A stretch of DNA of 64,000 nucleotides from Terasakiella magnetica (lineage in GTDB: Bacteria; Pseudomonadota; Alphaproteobacteria; Rhodospirillales; Magnetospirillaceae), in NCBI GenBank assembly GCA_902729415.1, contig CACVCF010000068.1:1-64000 (forward strand), written 5' to 3'. The translations under genes and the position numbers were made by a program. The notes beneath the pieces are model-generated. The model saw only the letters and a list, made by a program, of their open reading frames with translations, made no database searches and had not been told where the DNA came from. Each line of letters begins with the position of its first letter. Within the stretch, counting starts at the first letter, position 1. This document shows positions 15,353-23,120 of the stretch, piece by piece.

Positions 15353-17193
15353 CCGACCTCGGCCTCGTCTTCACCGCCGTCCTCGATGGCGGCGGCATTC
15401 AGCCCCAGCAGAGTCTGAACTCCGGCTTCGGGCAGGGATTCCACCGCCCGCAGGCGGCGGTCGATGGCGCGCTTCCTGACCGCCACGTCGTCGATGGTCT
15501 TCGACGCCTCTTGCAGCTTCTTCTGCACCTTGTCGAGCACGTCGCCGTACTTGCCGAACTCGGTCTTGACCGCGCCCAGGATCTCCCACACCTCGGACGA
15601 GCGCTGTTCGATGGCCAGGGTCTTGAAGCCCATCTGCAAGGCGTTGAGGATGGCCCCCAGGGTAGTGGGGCCGGCCATCATCACCTTGAAATCGTGCTGG
15701 ACCAGATCAATCAGGCCGGGGCGACGCAGCACCTCGGCATACAATCCCTCGGTGGGCATGAACAAAATGGCGAAATCAGTGGTGTGGGGCGGGTTGATGT
15801 ATTTGTCTCGGATATCGCGGGCAAAGGCGCGTACCCGCATCTCCAGGGCCTTGCCCGCCGCCTCCACCGCTTCCGGGTCAGCGGCTTCCACCGCCATTTG
15901 CAGGCGTTCGTAATCCTCGTTGGGGAATTTGGAATCGATGGGCAGCAGCACTTCCGGCTCGCCGTCGCCCTTGCCGGGAAGGCGGATGGCGAAATCCACC
16001 CGCTCGCCGCTGCCCTGGCGGCAGGTGGCTTCGCGCGTGAACTGATCGGCGGTAAAGATCTGTTCCAGCAGATTGCCCAATTGCACCTCGCCCCAGGTGC
16101 CGCGAGTCTTCACATTGGTCAGAACCCGCTTCAGGTCGCCGACGCCGTTGGCCAGACTTTGCATCTCGCCCAGGCCTTTATGAACCTGCTCCAGCCGGTC
16201 GCTGACGAGCTTGAAGGATTCGCCCAGACGCTTTTCCAGGGTGCCCTGAAGCTTCTCGTCCACGGTCTGGCGCATCTGTTCCAGCTTGGCGGTATTCTCG
16301 CCGCGCAGGGTGTCCAGGCGCTCCTCGACGCTTTTGCGCAAGGACTGCTGCCCGGCCTCATGCTTCTGGCCCAGCTCGGCCAGTACGCGGGCATTGGCTT
16401 CCAGGCGGTCTTTGAGCGTATTGCCCAGGGTCTCGCCCAGTTGCTTCAAACCGCCGATCACCTCTTCACGCAGATTGCGGCCTTGGGTGGCCTGATCGGC
16501 GCGGAATTCGGCCAGCTTCTGTTCAGTCTGAACGCGCAAGGATTCCTGCCCGGCTTCCAGCTTCTGGGTCAGTTCGGCCAGAACGCGGGCATTGGCGTCA
16601 AGGCGGTCTTTCAGCGTGGCCCCCAGGGTCTCGCCCAGTTGCTTCAAACCGCCGATCACCTCCTCACGCAGATTGCGGCCTTGGGTGGCCTGATCGGCGC
16701 GGAATTCGGCCAGCTTCTGTTCAGTCTGAACGCGCAAGGATTCCTGCCCGGCTTCCAGCTTCTGGGTCAGTTCGGCCAGAACGCGGGCATTGGCGTCAAG
16801 GCGGTCTTTCAGCGTGGCCCCCAGGGTCTCGCCCAGTTGCTTCAAACCGCCGATCACCTCCTCACGCAGATTGCGGCCTTGGGTGGCCTGATCGGCGCGG
16901 AATTCGGCCAGCTTCTGCTCCACCAGCAACCGCAACTCGGTATGGTGCTTTTCGGCACTGGCGGTCAGGCCGTCCTGGAAGGCGCGGATGAGGCCGGTGA
17001 CTTCTTCCCGGCCCTGGCGGGCCTGGGTTCCAGCCTCGTCACGGCCTCGGGCCGCCTCGTCGCGCAAGGTGCGTTCCAGCCGTTCCAGCCGCTCACCCAG
17101 ATCGCCGCCGGGATTTCTCGACCGCAGCAGCAGCACCACCACCACGGCCAGGGCGGCAAAGGACAAGACGGCGGAGACGATGGAATAGATCAT
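15349..17193 (-). CDS. rmuC: DNA recombination protein RmuC
   Basis: 614 residues: one N-terminal membrane anchor (about 3-25), a long coiled coil (about 30-330), then the RmuC nuclease-like domain (LGNLLEQIF, LPIDSKFPNEDYERL, KYINPPHTTDFAILFMPTEGLY). RmuC proteins suppress inversions at short inverted repeats. The coiled coil holds nearly identical 66-residue repeats encoded by a 198-bp DNA repeat, making this protein longer than most RmuC proteins. The start overlaps the rsmD stop by 4 bp, so rluB, rsmD and rmuC form one minus-strand operon. Confidence 0.93.
   Translation of the reverse strand: MIYSIVSAVLSFAALAVVVVLLLRSRNPGGDLGERLERLERTLRDEAARGRDEAGTQARQGREEVTGLIRAFQDGLTASAEKHHTELRLLVEQKLAEFRADQATQGRNLREEVIGGLKQLGETLGATLKDRLDANARVLAELTQKLEAGQESLRVQTEQKLAEFRADQATQGRNLREEVIGGLKQLGETLGATLKDRLDANARVLAELTQKLEAGQESLRVQTEQKLAEFRADQATQGRNLREEVIGGLKQLGETLGNTLKDRLEANARVLAELGQKHEAGQQSLRKSVEERLDTLRGENTAKLEQMRQTVDEKLQGTLEKRLGESFKLVSDRLEQVHKGLGEMQSLANGVGDLKRVLTNVKTRGTWGEVQLGNLLEQIFTADQFTREATCRQGSGERVDFAIRLPGKGDGEPEVLLPIDSKFPNEDYERLQMAVEAADPEAVEAAGKALEMRVRAFARDIRDKYINPPHTTDFAILFMPTEGLYAEVLRRPGLIDLVQHDFKVMMAGPTTLGAILNALQMGFKTLAIEQRSSEVWEILGAVKTEFGKYGDVLDKVQKKLQEASKTIDDVAVRKRAIDRRLRAVESLPEAGVQTLLGLNAAAIEDGGEDEAEVG
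16303..16925. repeat. 198-bp tandem repeat inside the rmuC coiled coil
   Basis: GCGGAATTCGGCCAGCTTCT recurs at 16501, 16699 and 16897, giving a 198-bp (66-codon) period. The copies are almost identical between about 16435 and 16925, and a more diverged copy lies at about 16303-16500. In the protein this repeats EQKLAEFRADQATQGRNL and LKQLGETLGATLKDRLDANA. In-frame gain or loss of copies would change only coiled-coil length. The near-identity at DNA level suggests recent duplication or gene conversion. Confidence 0.92.
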
Positions 17194-17750
17194 GGCGCAG
17201 AGGTTCCATAGACCAGGAAGATCAGCTTGGCCGCACCGTGGCGGCGTTCATCCACCGGGGTAAAGGCGGTGGGCGGGGCAAAGTCCTCGTCGGCGGCGAC
17301 TTCCACCACCACCAGGGCCTCGGCGGCCAGCCAGCCTTGGGCGGCAAGCCCCTCCAGGCACGGCCCGGCGAGATCAGAGTGATAGGGCGGATCGAGGAAA
17401 GCCAGAGTGCAGGGCTGGGGCGCGGCGGGCGGTCGGGCGGCGTCGCAGCGCTTGACGCCGGTCCGCGCCTCTTCCTTCAAGGCGGCGATATTGGCGGTAA
17501 TGGCCGCCAGCGAATCGGCATGGCTTTCAAGAAAGCTGACGAAGGCGGCGCCCCGCGACAGCGCTTCCAGCCCCAACGCCCCCGACCCGGCAAAGGCATC
17601 GACCACTCTTGCTTCTTCCAGCTCGACATAAGCGGAATGGGCCAGCATATCGAACAGGGCTTGGCGCACCCGGTCGGCAGTGGGACGGGCGACACGGCCG
17701 GGCGGGGCGTCGAGCCGCCGTCCCCTATGGCGTCCGGCGACGATTCGCAT
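17190..17750 (-). CDS. rsmD: 16S rRNA (guanine(966)-N(2))-methyltransferase
   Basis: 186 residues from ATG 17750 (MRIVAGRHRGRRL, the classic RsmD start). The longer open frame upstream only reads the rluB tail in another frame. RPTADRVRQALFDML, the SAM-binding VVDAFAGSGALGLEALSRGA and the catalytic DPPY motif (FLDPPYHSD) are visible. It methylates G966 of 16S rRNA. It overlaps rluB by 26 bp upstream and rmuC by 4 bp downstream. Confidence 0.96.
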   Translation of the reverse strand: MRIVAGRHRGRRLDAPPGRVARPTADRVRQALFDMLAHSAYVELEEARVVDAFAGSGALGLEALSRGAAFVSFLESHADSLAAITANIAALKEEARTGVKRCDAARPPAAPQPCTLAFLDPPYHSDLAGPCLEGLAAQGWLAAEALVVVEVAADEDFAPPTAFTPVDERRHGAAKLIFLVYGTSAP

Positions 17751-18615
17751 GGGGCTTCTTGGTCGAGGCCGCGGCCTTGTCGGCCACCAGCTTTTGCTTG
17801 CGGGCGCGGGCGGCGACCCGCTGGTCCTTCTCGCGCTCACCCGCCGGTTTGGTGTCGGGCTTGGCGTGCAGCACCTGCTTGCCCTGCCCCATCTGCTCGC
17901 GCAGCACCTTGCCCGGCACCTCCTCGGCGGTGCCTTCGGCCAGGGTGCCCAATTGGAAGGGGCCATAGGCCACCCGGATCAACCGGGTCACCGGCCAGCC
18001 CAGATGTTCCATCACCCGGCGGATTTCCCGGTTCTTGCCTTCACGCAGCGAGATCGTCAGCCAGGCGTTGGCGCCCTGCTGGCGGTCGAGGGTGGCGGTG
18101 ATCGAACCGTAATCGACGCCCTCGATGCTGATGCCGCGTTCCAGGCGCTCCAGCGCAGCCTCATTGATGGCGCCATGGACGCGCACGCGATAGCGCCGCA
18201 CCCAGGAATTGGACGGCAGTTCCAGCTTGCGCGCCAGTTCGCCGTCATTGGTCAGCAGCAGCAGGCCTTCGGAATTGAGATCCAGCCGCCCCACCGAGAT
18301 GACGCGGGGCATGTCGGCGGGCAGCTTCTCGAACACGGTGGCGCGGCCCTCGGGGTCCTTGTGGGTGGTCACCAGCCCCGACGGCTTGTGATAGCGCCAC
18401 AGCCGGGTGCGCTCGGGCTCGCCCACGACCGCGCCATCGACCACGACGACGTCGCCCGGCCCCACCACACAGGCGGGGGTGTCGAGCTTCTTGCCGTTGA
18501 CCACCACCCGGCCCTGTTCGATCCAGCGCTCGGCCTCGCGGCGCGAACACAATCCCGCACGGGCCAGACGCTTGGCGATACGCTCACCGTCGGACATGTC
18601 TTTTTGTTCGGTCAT
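17725..18615 (-). CDS. rluB: Ribosomal large-subunit pseudouridine synthase, RluB/RsuA type
   Basis: 296 residues. An S4 RNA-binding domain (about 12-70, RLARAGLCSRREAERWI) precedes the pseudouridine synthase domain with catalytic Asp in GRLDLNSEGLLLLTNDG. The KNREIRRVMEHLGWPVTRLIRV segment is characteristic of the RluB/RluE/RluF/RsuA branch. The lysine- and arginine-rich C-terminal tail (about 245-296) is low complexity, as is common in this family. It probably modifies 23S rRNA at the position equivalent to E. coli 2605. It is the first gene of the rluB-rsmD-rmuC operon. Confidence 0.93.
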   Translation of the reverse strand: MTEQKDMSDGERIAKRLARAGLCSRREAERWIEQGRVVVNGKKLDTPACVVGPGDVVVVDGAVVGEPERTRLWRYHKPSGLVTTHKDPEGRATVFEKLPADMPRVISVGRLDLNSEGLLLLTNDGELARKLELPSNSWVRRYRVRVHGAINEAALERLERGISIEGVDYGSITATLDRQQGANAWLTISLREGKNREIRRVMEHLGWPVTRLIRVAYGPFQLGTLAEGTAEEVPGKVLREQMGQGKQVLHAKPDTKPAGEREKDQRVAARARKQKLVADKAAASTKKPHANRRRTP

Positions 18616-18649
18616 ATCGATAGCCCCTCAATCGCCGGGCGGGAAACAA

Positions 18650-19363
18650 TCATCGGCAAGCCTCCACGAAGGCCCGGAGCAAGGCGGTGTCCGCCGGGCT
18701 GATGTCATATTCCGGGTGCCATTGCACCCCGATACAGAATTTACGGTCGGGAGCCTCGATACCTTCGACCACCCCGTCGGGGGCGAAGGCATCGGCGACA
18801 CAGCCGGGCGCCACGTCCTTGACCGCCTGATGGTGGGCCGAGTTTACCGGGATGCGGGCCGCGCCGACGATGGCCGCCAGCTTCGACCCCGCCGCCACCG
18901 CCACGTCATGGCCGGGTTCGGTGCGGGGATTGGGCTGCTCGTGGGCCAGGGGATCGGCCACTTCGTCAGGGATGTGCTGGATCAAGGTGCCGCCCAAGGC
19001 CACGTTCATGAGCTGCTGGCCGCCGCAGATGCCGAGCAGGGGCATGTCGCGCTCCAACGCGCCTTTGACGACGGCCAGTTCGAACTCGGTCCGGCGCGCC
19101 TTCAGCACCACGGTGGCGTGGCGGCTGGCGGCGCCGAACAGCGCCGGGTCGACATCAAAAGCGCCACCGGTGACGATCAATCCGTCGATCAGGTCGAGAT
19201 AGGCCGCCGCCAGCGCGGGCTCGTGGGGCAGAAGAACCGGCACGCCGCCCGCTTTGACCACGCTCTCGCAGTAATTCTTGCGCAACGCGTACCACGGCAT
19301 CTTGGAATAGCCGCCGGGCTCCTCGCTGTCCAAGGTGATGCCGATGATGGGGGATTGGCTCAT
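18650..19363 (-). CDS. Gamma-glutamyl-gamma-aminobutyrate hydrolase family protein (peptidase C26)
   Basis: 237 residues from ATG 19363. The class I amidotransferase-like fold shows the nucleophile elbow LGICGGQQLMN, the oxyanion region VTGGAFDVDPALF and the catalytic His in GVQWHPEYD. PuuD-type enzymes cleave gamma-glutamyl-GABA in putrescine breakdown. Related proteins act on other gamma-glutamyl amides, and no other putrescine gene is nearby, so the substrate is open. It is divergent from tadA across 75 bp. An upstream extension of the frame to 19801 would run antisense through tadA and is not used. Confidence 0.88.
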   Translation of the reverse strand: MSQSPIIGITLDSEEPGGYSKMPWYALRKNYCESVVKAGGVPVLLPHEPALAAAYLDLIDGLIVTGGAFDVDPALFGAASRHATVVLKARRTEFELAVVKGALERDMPLLGICGGQQLMNVALGGTLIQHIPDEVADPLAHEQPNPRTEPGHDVAVAAGSKLAAIVGAARIPVNSAHHQAVKDVAPGCVADAFAPDGVVEGIEAPDRKFCIGVQWHPEYDISPADTALLRAFVEACR

Positions 19364-19438
19364 GTCGCAACCGTCCGTGAAAACCTCGGTCTTCCTATAC
19401 AGTTCCGTCCCCCGTGAAGCCATGGTAAAGCGGACGTC

Positions 19439-19879
19439 ATGAGCAGGTTCATGCAAGCAGCGCTGAGCGAAGCCGAGGCCGCCGCCCGACGGGGCGAGGT
19501 GCCGGTGGGCGCCATACTGGTCCGCGATGGCGCCGTCATCGCCGCCGCCGGGAATCGGGTGGAGGAATTGACCGATCCCACCGCCCACGCCGAGATGCTG
19601 GCGCTGCGCGCCGCCACCGCCGCCCTGGGGCAGGTGCGGCTGGAGGATTGCGACCTCTACGTCACCCTGGAGCCCTGCCCCATGTGTGCCGCCGCCATTT
19701 CCCTGGCCCGTATCAGACGGCTGTATTTCGGCGCCTACGACCCCAAGAGCGGCGGGGTCGAGCACGGCGCCCGGGTGTTCGACCACCCCACCTGCCACCA
19801 CAAGCCCGAGAGTTATGGCGGGCTGGAAGAGGCCCGCGCCGCCGCGCTGCTGCGCGATTTCTTCAAGGCGCGGCGGTAA
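19439..19879 (+). CDS. tadA: tRNA-specific adenosine deaminase
   Basis: 146 residues of the cytidine/deoxycytidylate deaminase fold. The zinc site is HAE (TAHAEMLAL, about residue 50) and PCPMC (TLEPCPMCAAA, about 79-83). The Glu of HAE is the proton shuttle. TadA converts A34 to inosine in the tRNA-Arg(ACG) anticodon. The C-terminal GLEEARAAALLRDFFKARR tail is typical. The 3' end overlaps the convergent HD-domain gene by 17 bp. Confidence 0.94.
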   Translation: MSRFMQAALSEAEAAARRGEVPVGAILVRDGAVIAAAGNRVEELTDPTAHAEMLALRAATAALGQVRLEDCDLYVTLEPCPMCAAAISLARIRRLYFGAYDPKSGGVEHGARVFDHPTCHHKPESYGGLEEARAAALLRDFFKARR

Positions 19880-20468
19880 GGTATCCCCGCGCCACCGCTT
19901 CTTTGATCAGAGATTGGGCGTAATCGGCCAATGCGCGCGAGCCGCCCGCGATGCGCGGCAGCAGCTTTGCCACCATGTCGGCGGTGACATGGTTGGATTT
20001 CCAGGTACCGCCCTCGGTCTCGAAGTTATGCAACAGCGGCTGAAGCCGGTCCAGCGCATGGGCAAAGCGGGCATCGGCGCTCTGCCTTGCTTCGAATTCC
20101 CGCCACAGATCCGCCAGGTCCGCCGCCTGATCAGGCGGCAGGATACCGTACAGCCGGACCGCTGCCTTCTGCTCGCGCTCGTCCTTGTCGGCATTACCCT
20201 TGTCGTCGTGGATGAAGGTGTCGCCCGCGTCGATCTCCACCACGTCGTGGATCAGCAGCATCTTGGCGACCCGGCCCACATCCACCGGGGCATCGGCGTA
20301 TTCCTCCAGCACGAAGGCCATGGTGGCGATGTGCCAGGAGTGTTCGGCGTCGTTCTCGCGCCGCGACGAATCGGTCAACAGGGTCTGGCGCAAGATCGTC
20401 TTCAGCTTGTCGATCTCGACGATGAAGCCGATCTGACGCGACAGGCGGGAATCGGGAAAGGGAATCAT
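19863..20468 (-). CDS. HD-domain hydrolase, 5'-deoxynucleotidase-like
   Basis: 201 residues from ATG 20468. The HD metal site is visible as ENDAEHSWHIA (His) and LLIHDVVEIDAGD (His-Asp), the pattern of YfbR/HDDC2-like proteins that dephosphorylate deoxyribonucleoside 5'-monophosphates. RRENDAEHS and the later EHxxDRLQPLLHN-like segment fit that family. The upstream region, which runs antisense through the L25 gene, is not part of the gene. It is divergent from the L25 gene across about 130 bp and convergent with tadA. Confidence 0.88.
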   Translation of the reverse strand: MIPFPDSRLSRQIGFIVEIDKLKTILRQTLLTDSSRRENDAEHSWHIATMAFVLEEYADAPVDVGRVAKMLLIHDVVEIDAGDTFIHDDKGNADKDEREQKAAVRLYGILPPDQAADLADLWREFEARQSADARFAHALDRLQPLLHNFETEGGTWKSNHVTADMVAKLLPRIAGGSRALADYAQSLIKEAVARGYLTAAP

Positions 20469-20597
20469 AACAAGGCCCTCCGGCAACATCCCACCATGGT
20501 AGAGACACTTGCCAAGCGGCGGCAACCGGTGTAAACGACGCCCTTCCGCGTGGCACCCCTGGAGGCCGCGCTCATATGCGTTTGTCAGGAGAATACT

Positions 20598-21203
20598 ATG
20601 TCCGAAGCTATCGCCATCGCCGCCGAGCTGCGCGATCGGAGCGGAAAGGGGGCCGCCCGTGCCACTCGTCGCGCCGGTCTCGTTCCTGGTGTCATTTACG
20701 GTGAGAAGCAGGCCGCCATCTGCATTCAGCTCGACCCCCGCGTGGTTTGGGCTCAGATCACCAAGTCGGGCTTCTTCACCCAGCTGTTCGACGTGGATCT
20801 GGGCGGCAACGGCAAGCATCGCTGCCTCGCCCGCGACGTGCAGATGCACCCCGTCACCGATCAGCCGATCCACATCGACTTCATGCGCGTCTCCGCCGAC
20901 CACGCCATCCATGTGAAGGTGCCGGTCCACTTCGCCAACGACACCAAGTCGCCGGGCATCAAGAAGGGCGGCGTTCTCAACGTCGAACTGCACGAGATCG
21001 AACTTACCTGCAGCCCCGATGCCATCCCGCATGAGATCGTGATCGACCTGACCGGTGCCGAAATCGGCCATGCCTTCCACATCAAGGACGTGACGCTGCC
21101 GGCCGGTGTGAAGCTCTATCACGCTACTCCCGACGCCAACGTCGCCTCGATCGCGGCGCCCACCGTGGCCCGTGCCGAGACTGCCGAAGACGTGACCGAG
21201 TAG
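20598..21203 (+). CDS. rplY: 50S ribosomal protein L25/general stress protein Ctc
   Basis: 201 residues from ATG 20598 behind AGGAGAAT. The N-terminal L25 domain ([24 protein letters not shown]) binds 5S rRNA. The C-terminal TL5/Ctc beta domain follows ([21 protein letters not shown] in part). The two-domain length is normal for alphaproteobacteria. The run L25, pth, ychF is a widely conserved order, and the genes here are separated by only 4 bp each, so co-transcription is near certain. Confidence 0.96.
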   Translation: MSEAIAIAAELRDRSGKGAARATRRAGLVPGVIYGEKQAAICIQLDPRVVWAQITKSGFFTQLFDVDLGGNGKHRCLARDVQMHPVTDQPIHIDFMRVSADHAIHVKVPVHFANDTKSPGIKKGGVLNVELHEIELTCSPDAIPHEIVIDLTGAEIGHAFHIKDVTLPAGVKLYHATPDANVASIAAPTVARAETAEDVTE

Positions 21204-21207
21204 GACA

Positions 21208-21912
21208 ATGCTGCTGGTGGTGGGACTGGGCAATCCCGGCCTCGAATACGCCAGAAATCGGCATAATATCGGGTTCATGGCGGCGGACGCGCTTGTCCGC
21301 CGCCATTCCTTTGGTCCCTGGAAGGCCAAGTTCCAGGGCGAGATCGCCGACGGCACCATCGGCGGCGAGAAGGTTCTGGTCCTCAAGCCCCAGACCTATA
21401 TGAATTTGTCGGGCCAATCGGTGGCGGCGGCGGCACGCTTCCTCAAGATCGCGGTGGACGACGTCGTCGTGCTGCATGACGAACTGGATCTGGCGCCGGG
21501 CCGCCTCAAGGTCAAGCGCGCCGGGGGCGCGGGCGGCCATAACGGCCTGAAGAGCATCGACGCCCATCTGGGCCAGACTTACCGGCGGGTGCGCTTTGGC
21601 ATCGGCCATCCCGGCGACCGCGACCGGGTGGCGGGCTATGTGCTGCACGACTTCGCCAAGGCGGACGAAGTCTGGATCAGTGGGCTGCTGGATGCGGTGG
21701 CCGACACCTTCCCCATGATGGTGGCGGGTGACGATGCCGGATTCATGAACCGGGTGGCGCATCTGACCGTCCCGCCCAAGCCCAAGAAAGAAAAACCGGC
21801 ACCAGCACCGGTTGTGGCTCCGGCTCCGGAGCCTTCGAATTCCCCGTCGTCTGGAGGCAGCCTCGCCGAGGCGCTGAAGGCGGCCATGACCAGGATCATC
21901 AGGAAGGACTAG
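21208..21912 (+). CDS. pth: Peptidyl-tRNA hydrolase
   Basis: 234 residues. Conserved features are [19 protein letters not shown] with the catalytic His, [18 protein letters not shown] and [12 protein letters not shown]. The enzyme cleaves ester-linked peptidyl-tRNA released by stalled ribosomes. Beyond the usual 190-residue core is a low-complexity tail rich in Lys, Pro and Ala (about 190-220), then a short helix ([14 protein letters not shown]). Such tails are common in alphaproteobacterial Pth. It lies 4 bp after the L25 gene. Confidence 0.96.
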   Translation: MLLVVGLGNPGLEYARNRHNIGFMAADALVRRHSFGPWKAKFQGEIADGTIGGEKVLVLKPQTYMNLSGQSVAAAARFLKIAVDDVVVLHDELDLAPGRLKVKRAGGAGGHNGLKSIDAHLGQTYRRVRFGIGHPGDRDRVAGYVLHDFAKADEVWISGLLDAVADTFPMMVAGDDAGFMNRVAHLTVPPKPKKEKPAPAPVVAPAPEPSNSPSSGGSLAEALKAAMTRIIRKD

Positions 21913-21916
21913 TTCC

Positions 21917-23020
21917 ATGGGTTTCAATTGCGGCATCGTCGGCCTTCCCAATGTGGGCAAGAGCACGCTGTTCAACGCCCTGACCTCGACGGCGGCGGCC
22001 CAGGCGGCCAACTATCCCTTCTGCACCATCGAGCCCAATGTGGGCCGGGTGGCCGTGCCCGACCCGCGCCTCGACCGGCTGGTGGTCATCGGCAAGAGCC
22101 AGAAGGAAATTCCCACCCAGCTGGAATTCGTCGATATCGCCGGTCTGGTGCGCGGCGCCTCCAAGGGCGAGGGCCTGGGCAACCAGTTCCTCGCCAATAT
22201 CCGCGAGGTTGACGCCATCGTCCATGTGCTGCGCTGCTTCGAAGACGGCGATATCACCCATGTGGAAGGCAGCGTCGATCCGGTGCGCGATGCCGAGACC
22301 ATCGAGACCGAGCTGATGCTGGCCGACCTCGACAGCCTGGAGCGCCGCATCGTCCCCCTGGAGAAGAAGGCCAAGAACGGCGACAAGGAGGCCAAGGCCC
22401 AGGTCGATGTCATGACGCCGCTGCTGGCGGTGCTGCGCGAAGGCAAGCCCGCCCGGACCGTCACCTTCGATTCCGAGGACGAACGCCGCATCCTGCGTAC
22501 CTTGGGCCTGATGACCTCCAAGCCGGTGCTGTACGCCTGCAACGTCGATGAGGCCAGCGCCGCCACCGGCAATGACTTCTCCGAGCGCGTCGCCAAGATG
22601 GCCGCCGCCGAAGGCGCCATGAGCGTGGTGATCTCGGCCGCCATCGAATCCGAGGTGGCGATGCTGACCTCCGAGGAGGAGCGCAAGGAATTCCTCGAAA
22701 CCCTGGGCTTGGAAGAAACCGGCCTCGCCCGCGTCATCCGCGCCGGTCACGACCTCTTGCACCTCATCACCTTCTTCACCGTCGGCCCCAAGGAGGCCCG
22801 CGCCTGGACCCTGCAGAAGGGCTGCAAGGCGCCCCAGGCCGCCGGTGTCATCCACACCGATTTCGAACGCGGCTTTATCCGGGCCGAAACCATCGCCTAT
22901 GACGACTTCATCGCCTGCAATGGCGAAGCGGGGGCCAAGGAAGCAGGCAAGATGCGCCTGGAAGGCAAGGAATACGTGGTCCAGGACGGCGATATTTTCC
23001 ACTTCCTGTTCAACGTCTAA
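21917..23020 (+). CDS. ychF: Redox- and ribosome-associated ATPase YchF
   Basis: 367 residues of the Obg-like GTPase superfamily, but with ATP preference. P-loop is GLPNVGKST (about 10-18), switch II region DIAGLVRGASKGEGLGNQFL, an NVDE variant of the NKxD motif (ACNVDEASA), a coiled-coil insertion (about 130-160), and the C-terminal TGS domain ending DGDIFHFLFNV. It binds ribosomes and responds to oxidative stress. It is the last gene of the L25-pth-ychF operon. Confidence 0.96.
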   Translation: MGFNCGIVGLPNVGKSTLFNALTSTAAAQAANYPFCTIEPNVGRVAVPDPRLDRLVVIGKSQKEIPTQLEFVDIAGLVRGASKGEGLGNQFLANIREVDAIVHVLRCFEDGDITHVEGSVDPVRDAETIETELMLADLDSLERRIVPLEKKAKNGDKEAKAQVDVMTPLLAVLREGKPARTVTFDSEDERRILRTLGLMTSKPVLYACNVDEASAATGNDFSERVAKMAAAEGAMSVVISAAIESEVAMLTSEEERKEFLETLGLEETGLARVIRAGHDLLHLITFFTVGPKEARAWTLQKGCKAPQAAGVIHTDFERGFIRAETIAYDDFIACNGEAGAKEAGKMRLEGKEYVVQDGDIFHFLFNV

Positions 23021-23120
23021 GCTTTAAATTTAAAACCGTTCAAGATTTATCCCCGCCCCGCCCCCTTTCATGCACAATAATGCATCCCCATCTGTTGGGG
23101 AGCAGCGTGTGGAGGGCAGC

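Noticed and set aside
15046..17211. 721-codon plus-strand frame with apparent repeats
   Set aside because: Antisense of rmuC; its repeats are the reverse reading of the 198-bp rmuC repeats.
20469..21386. N-terminal extension of the HD-domain protein
   Set aside because: It runs antisense through the L25 gene. The conserved HD protein begins at ATG 20468.
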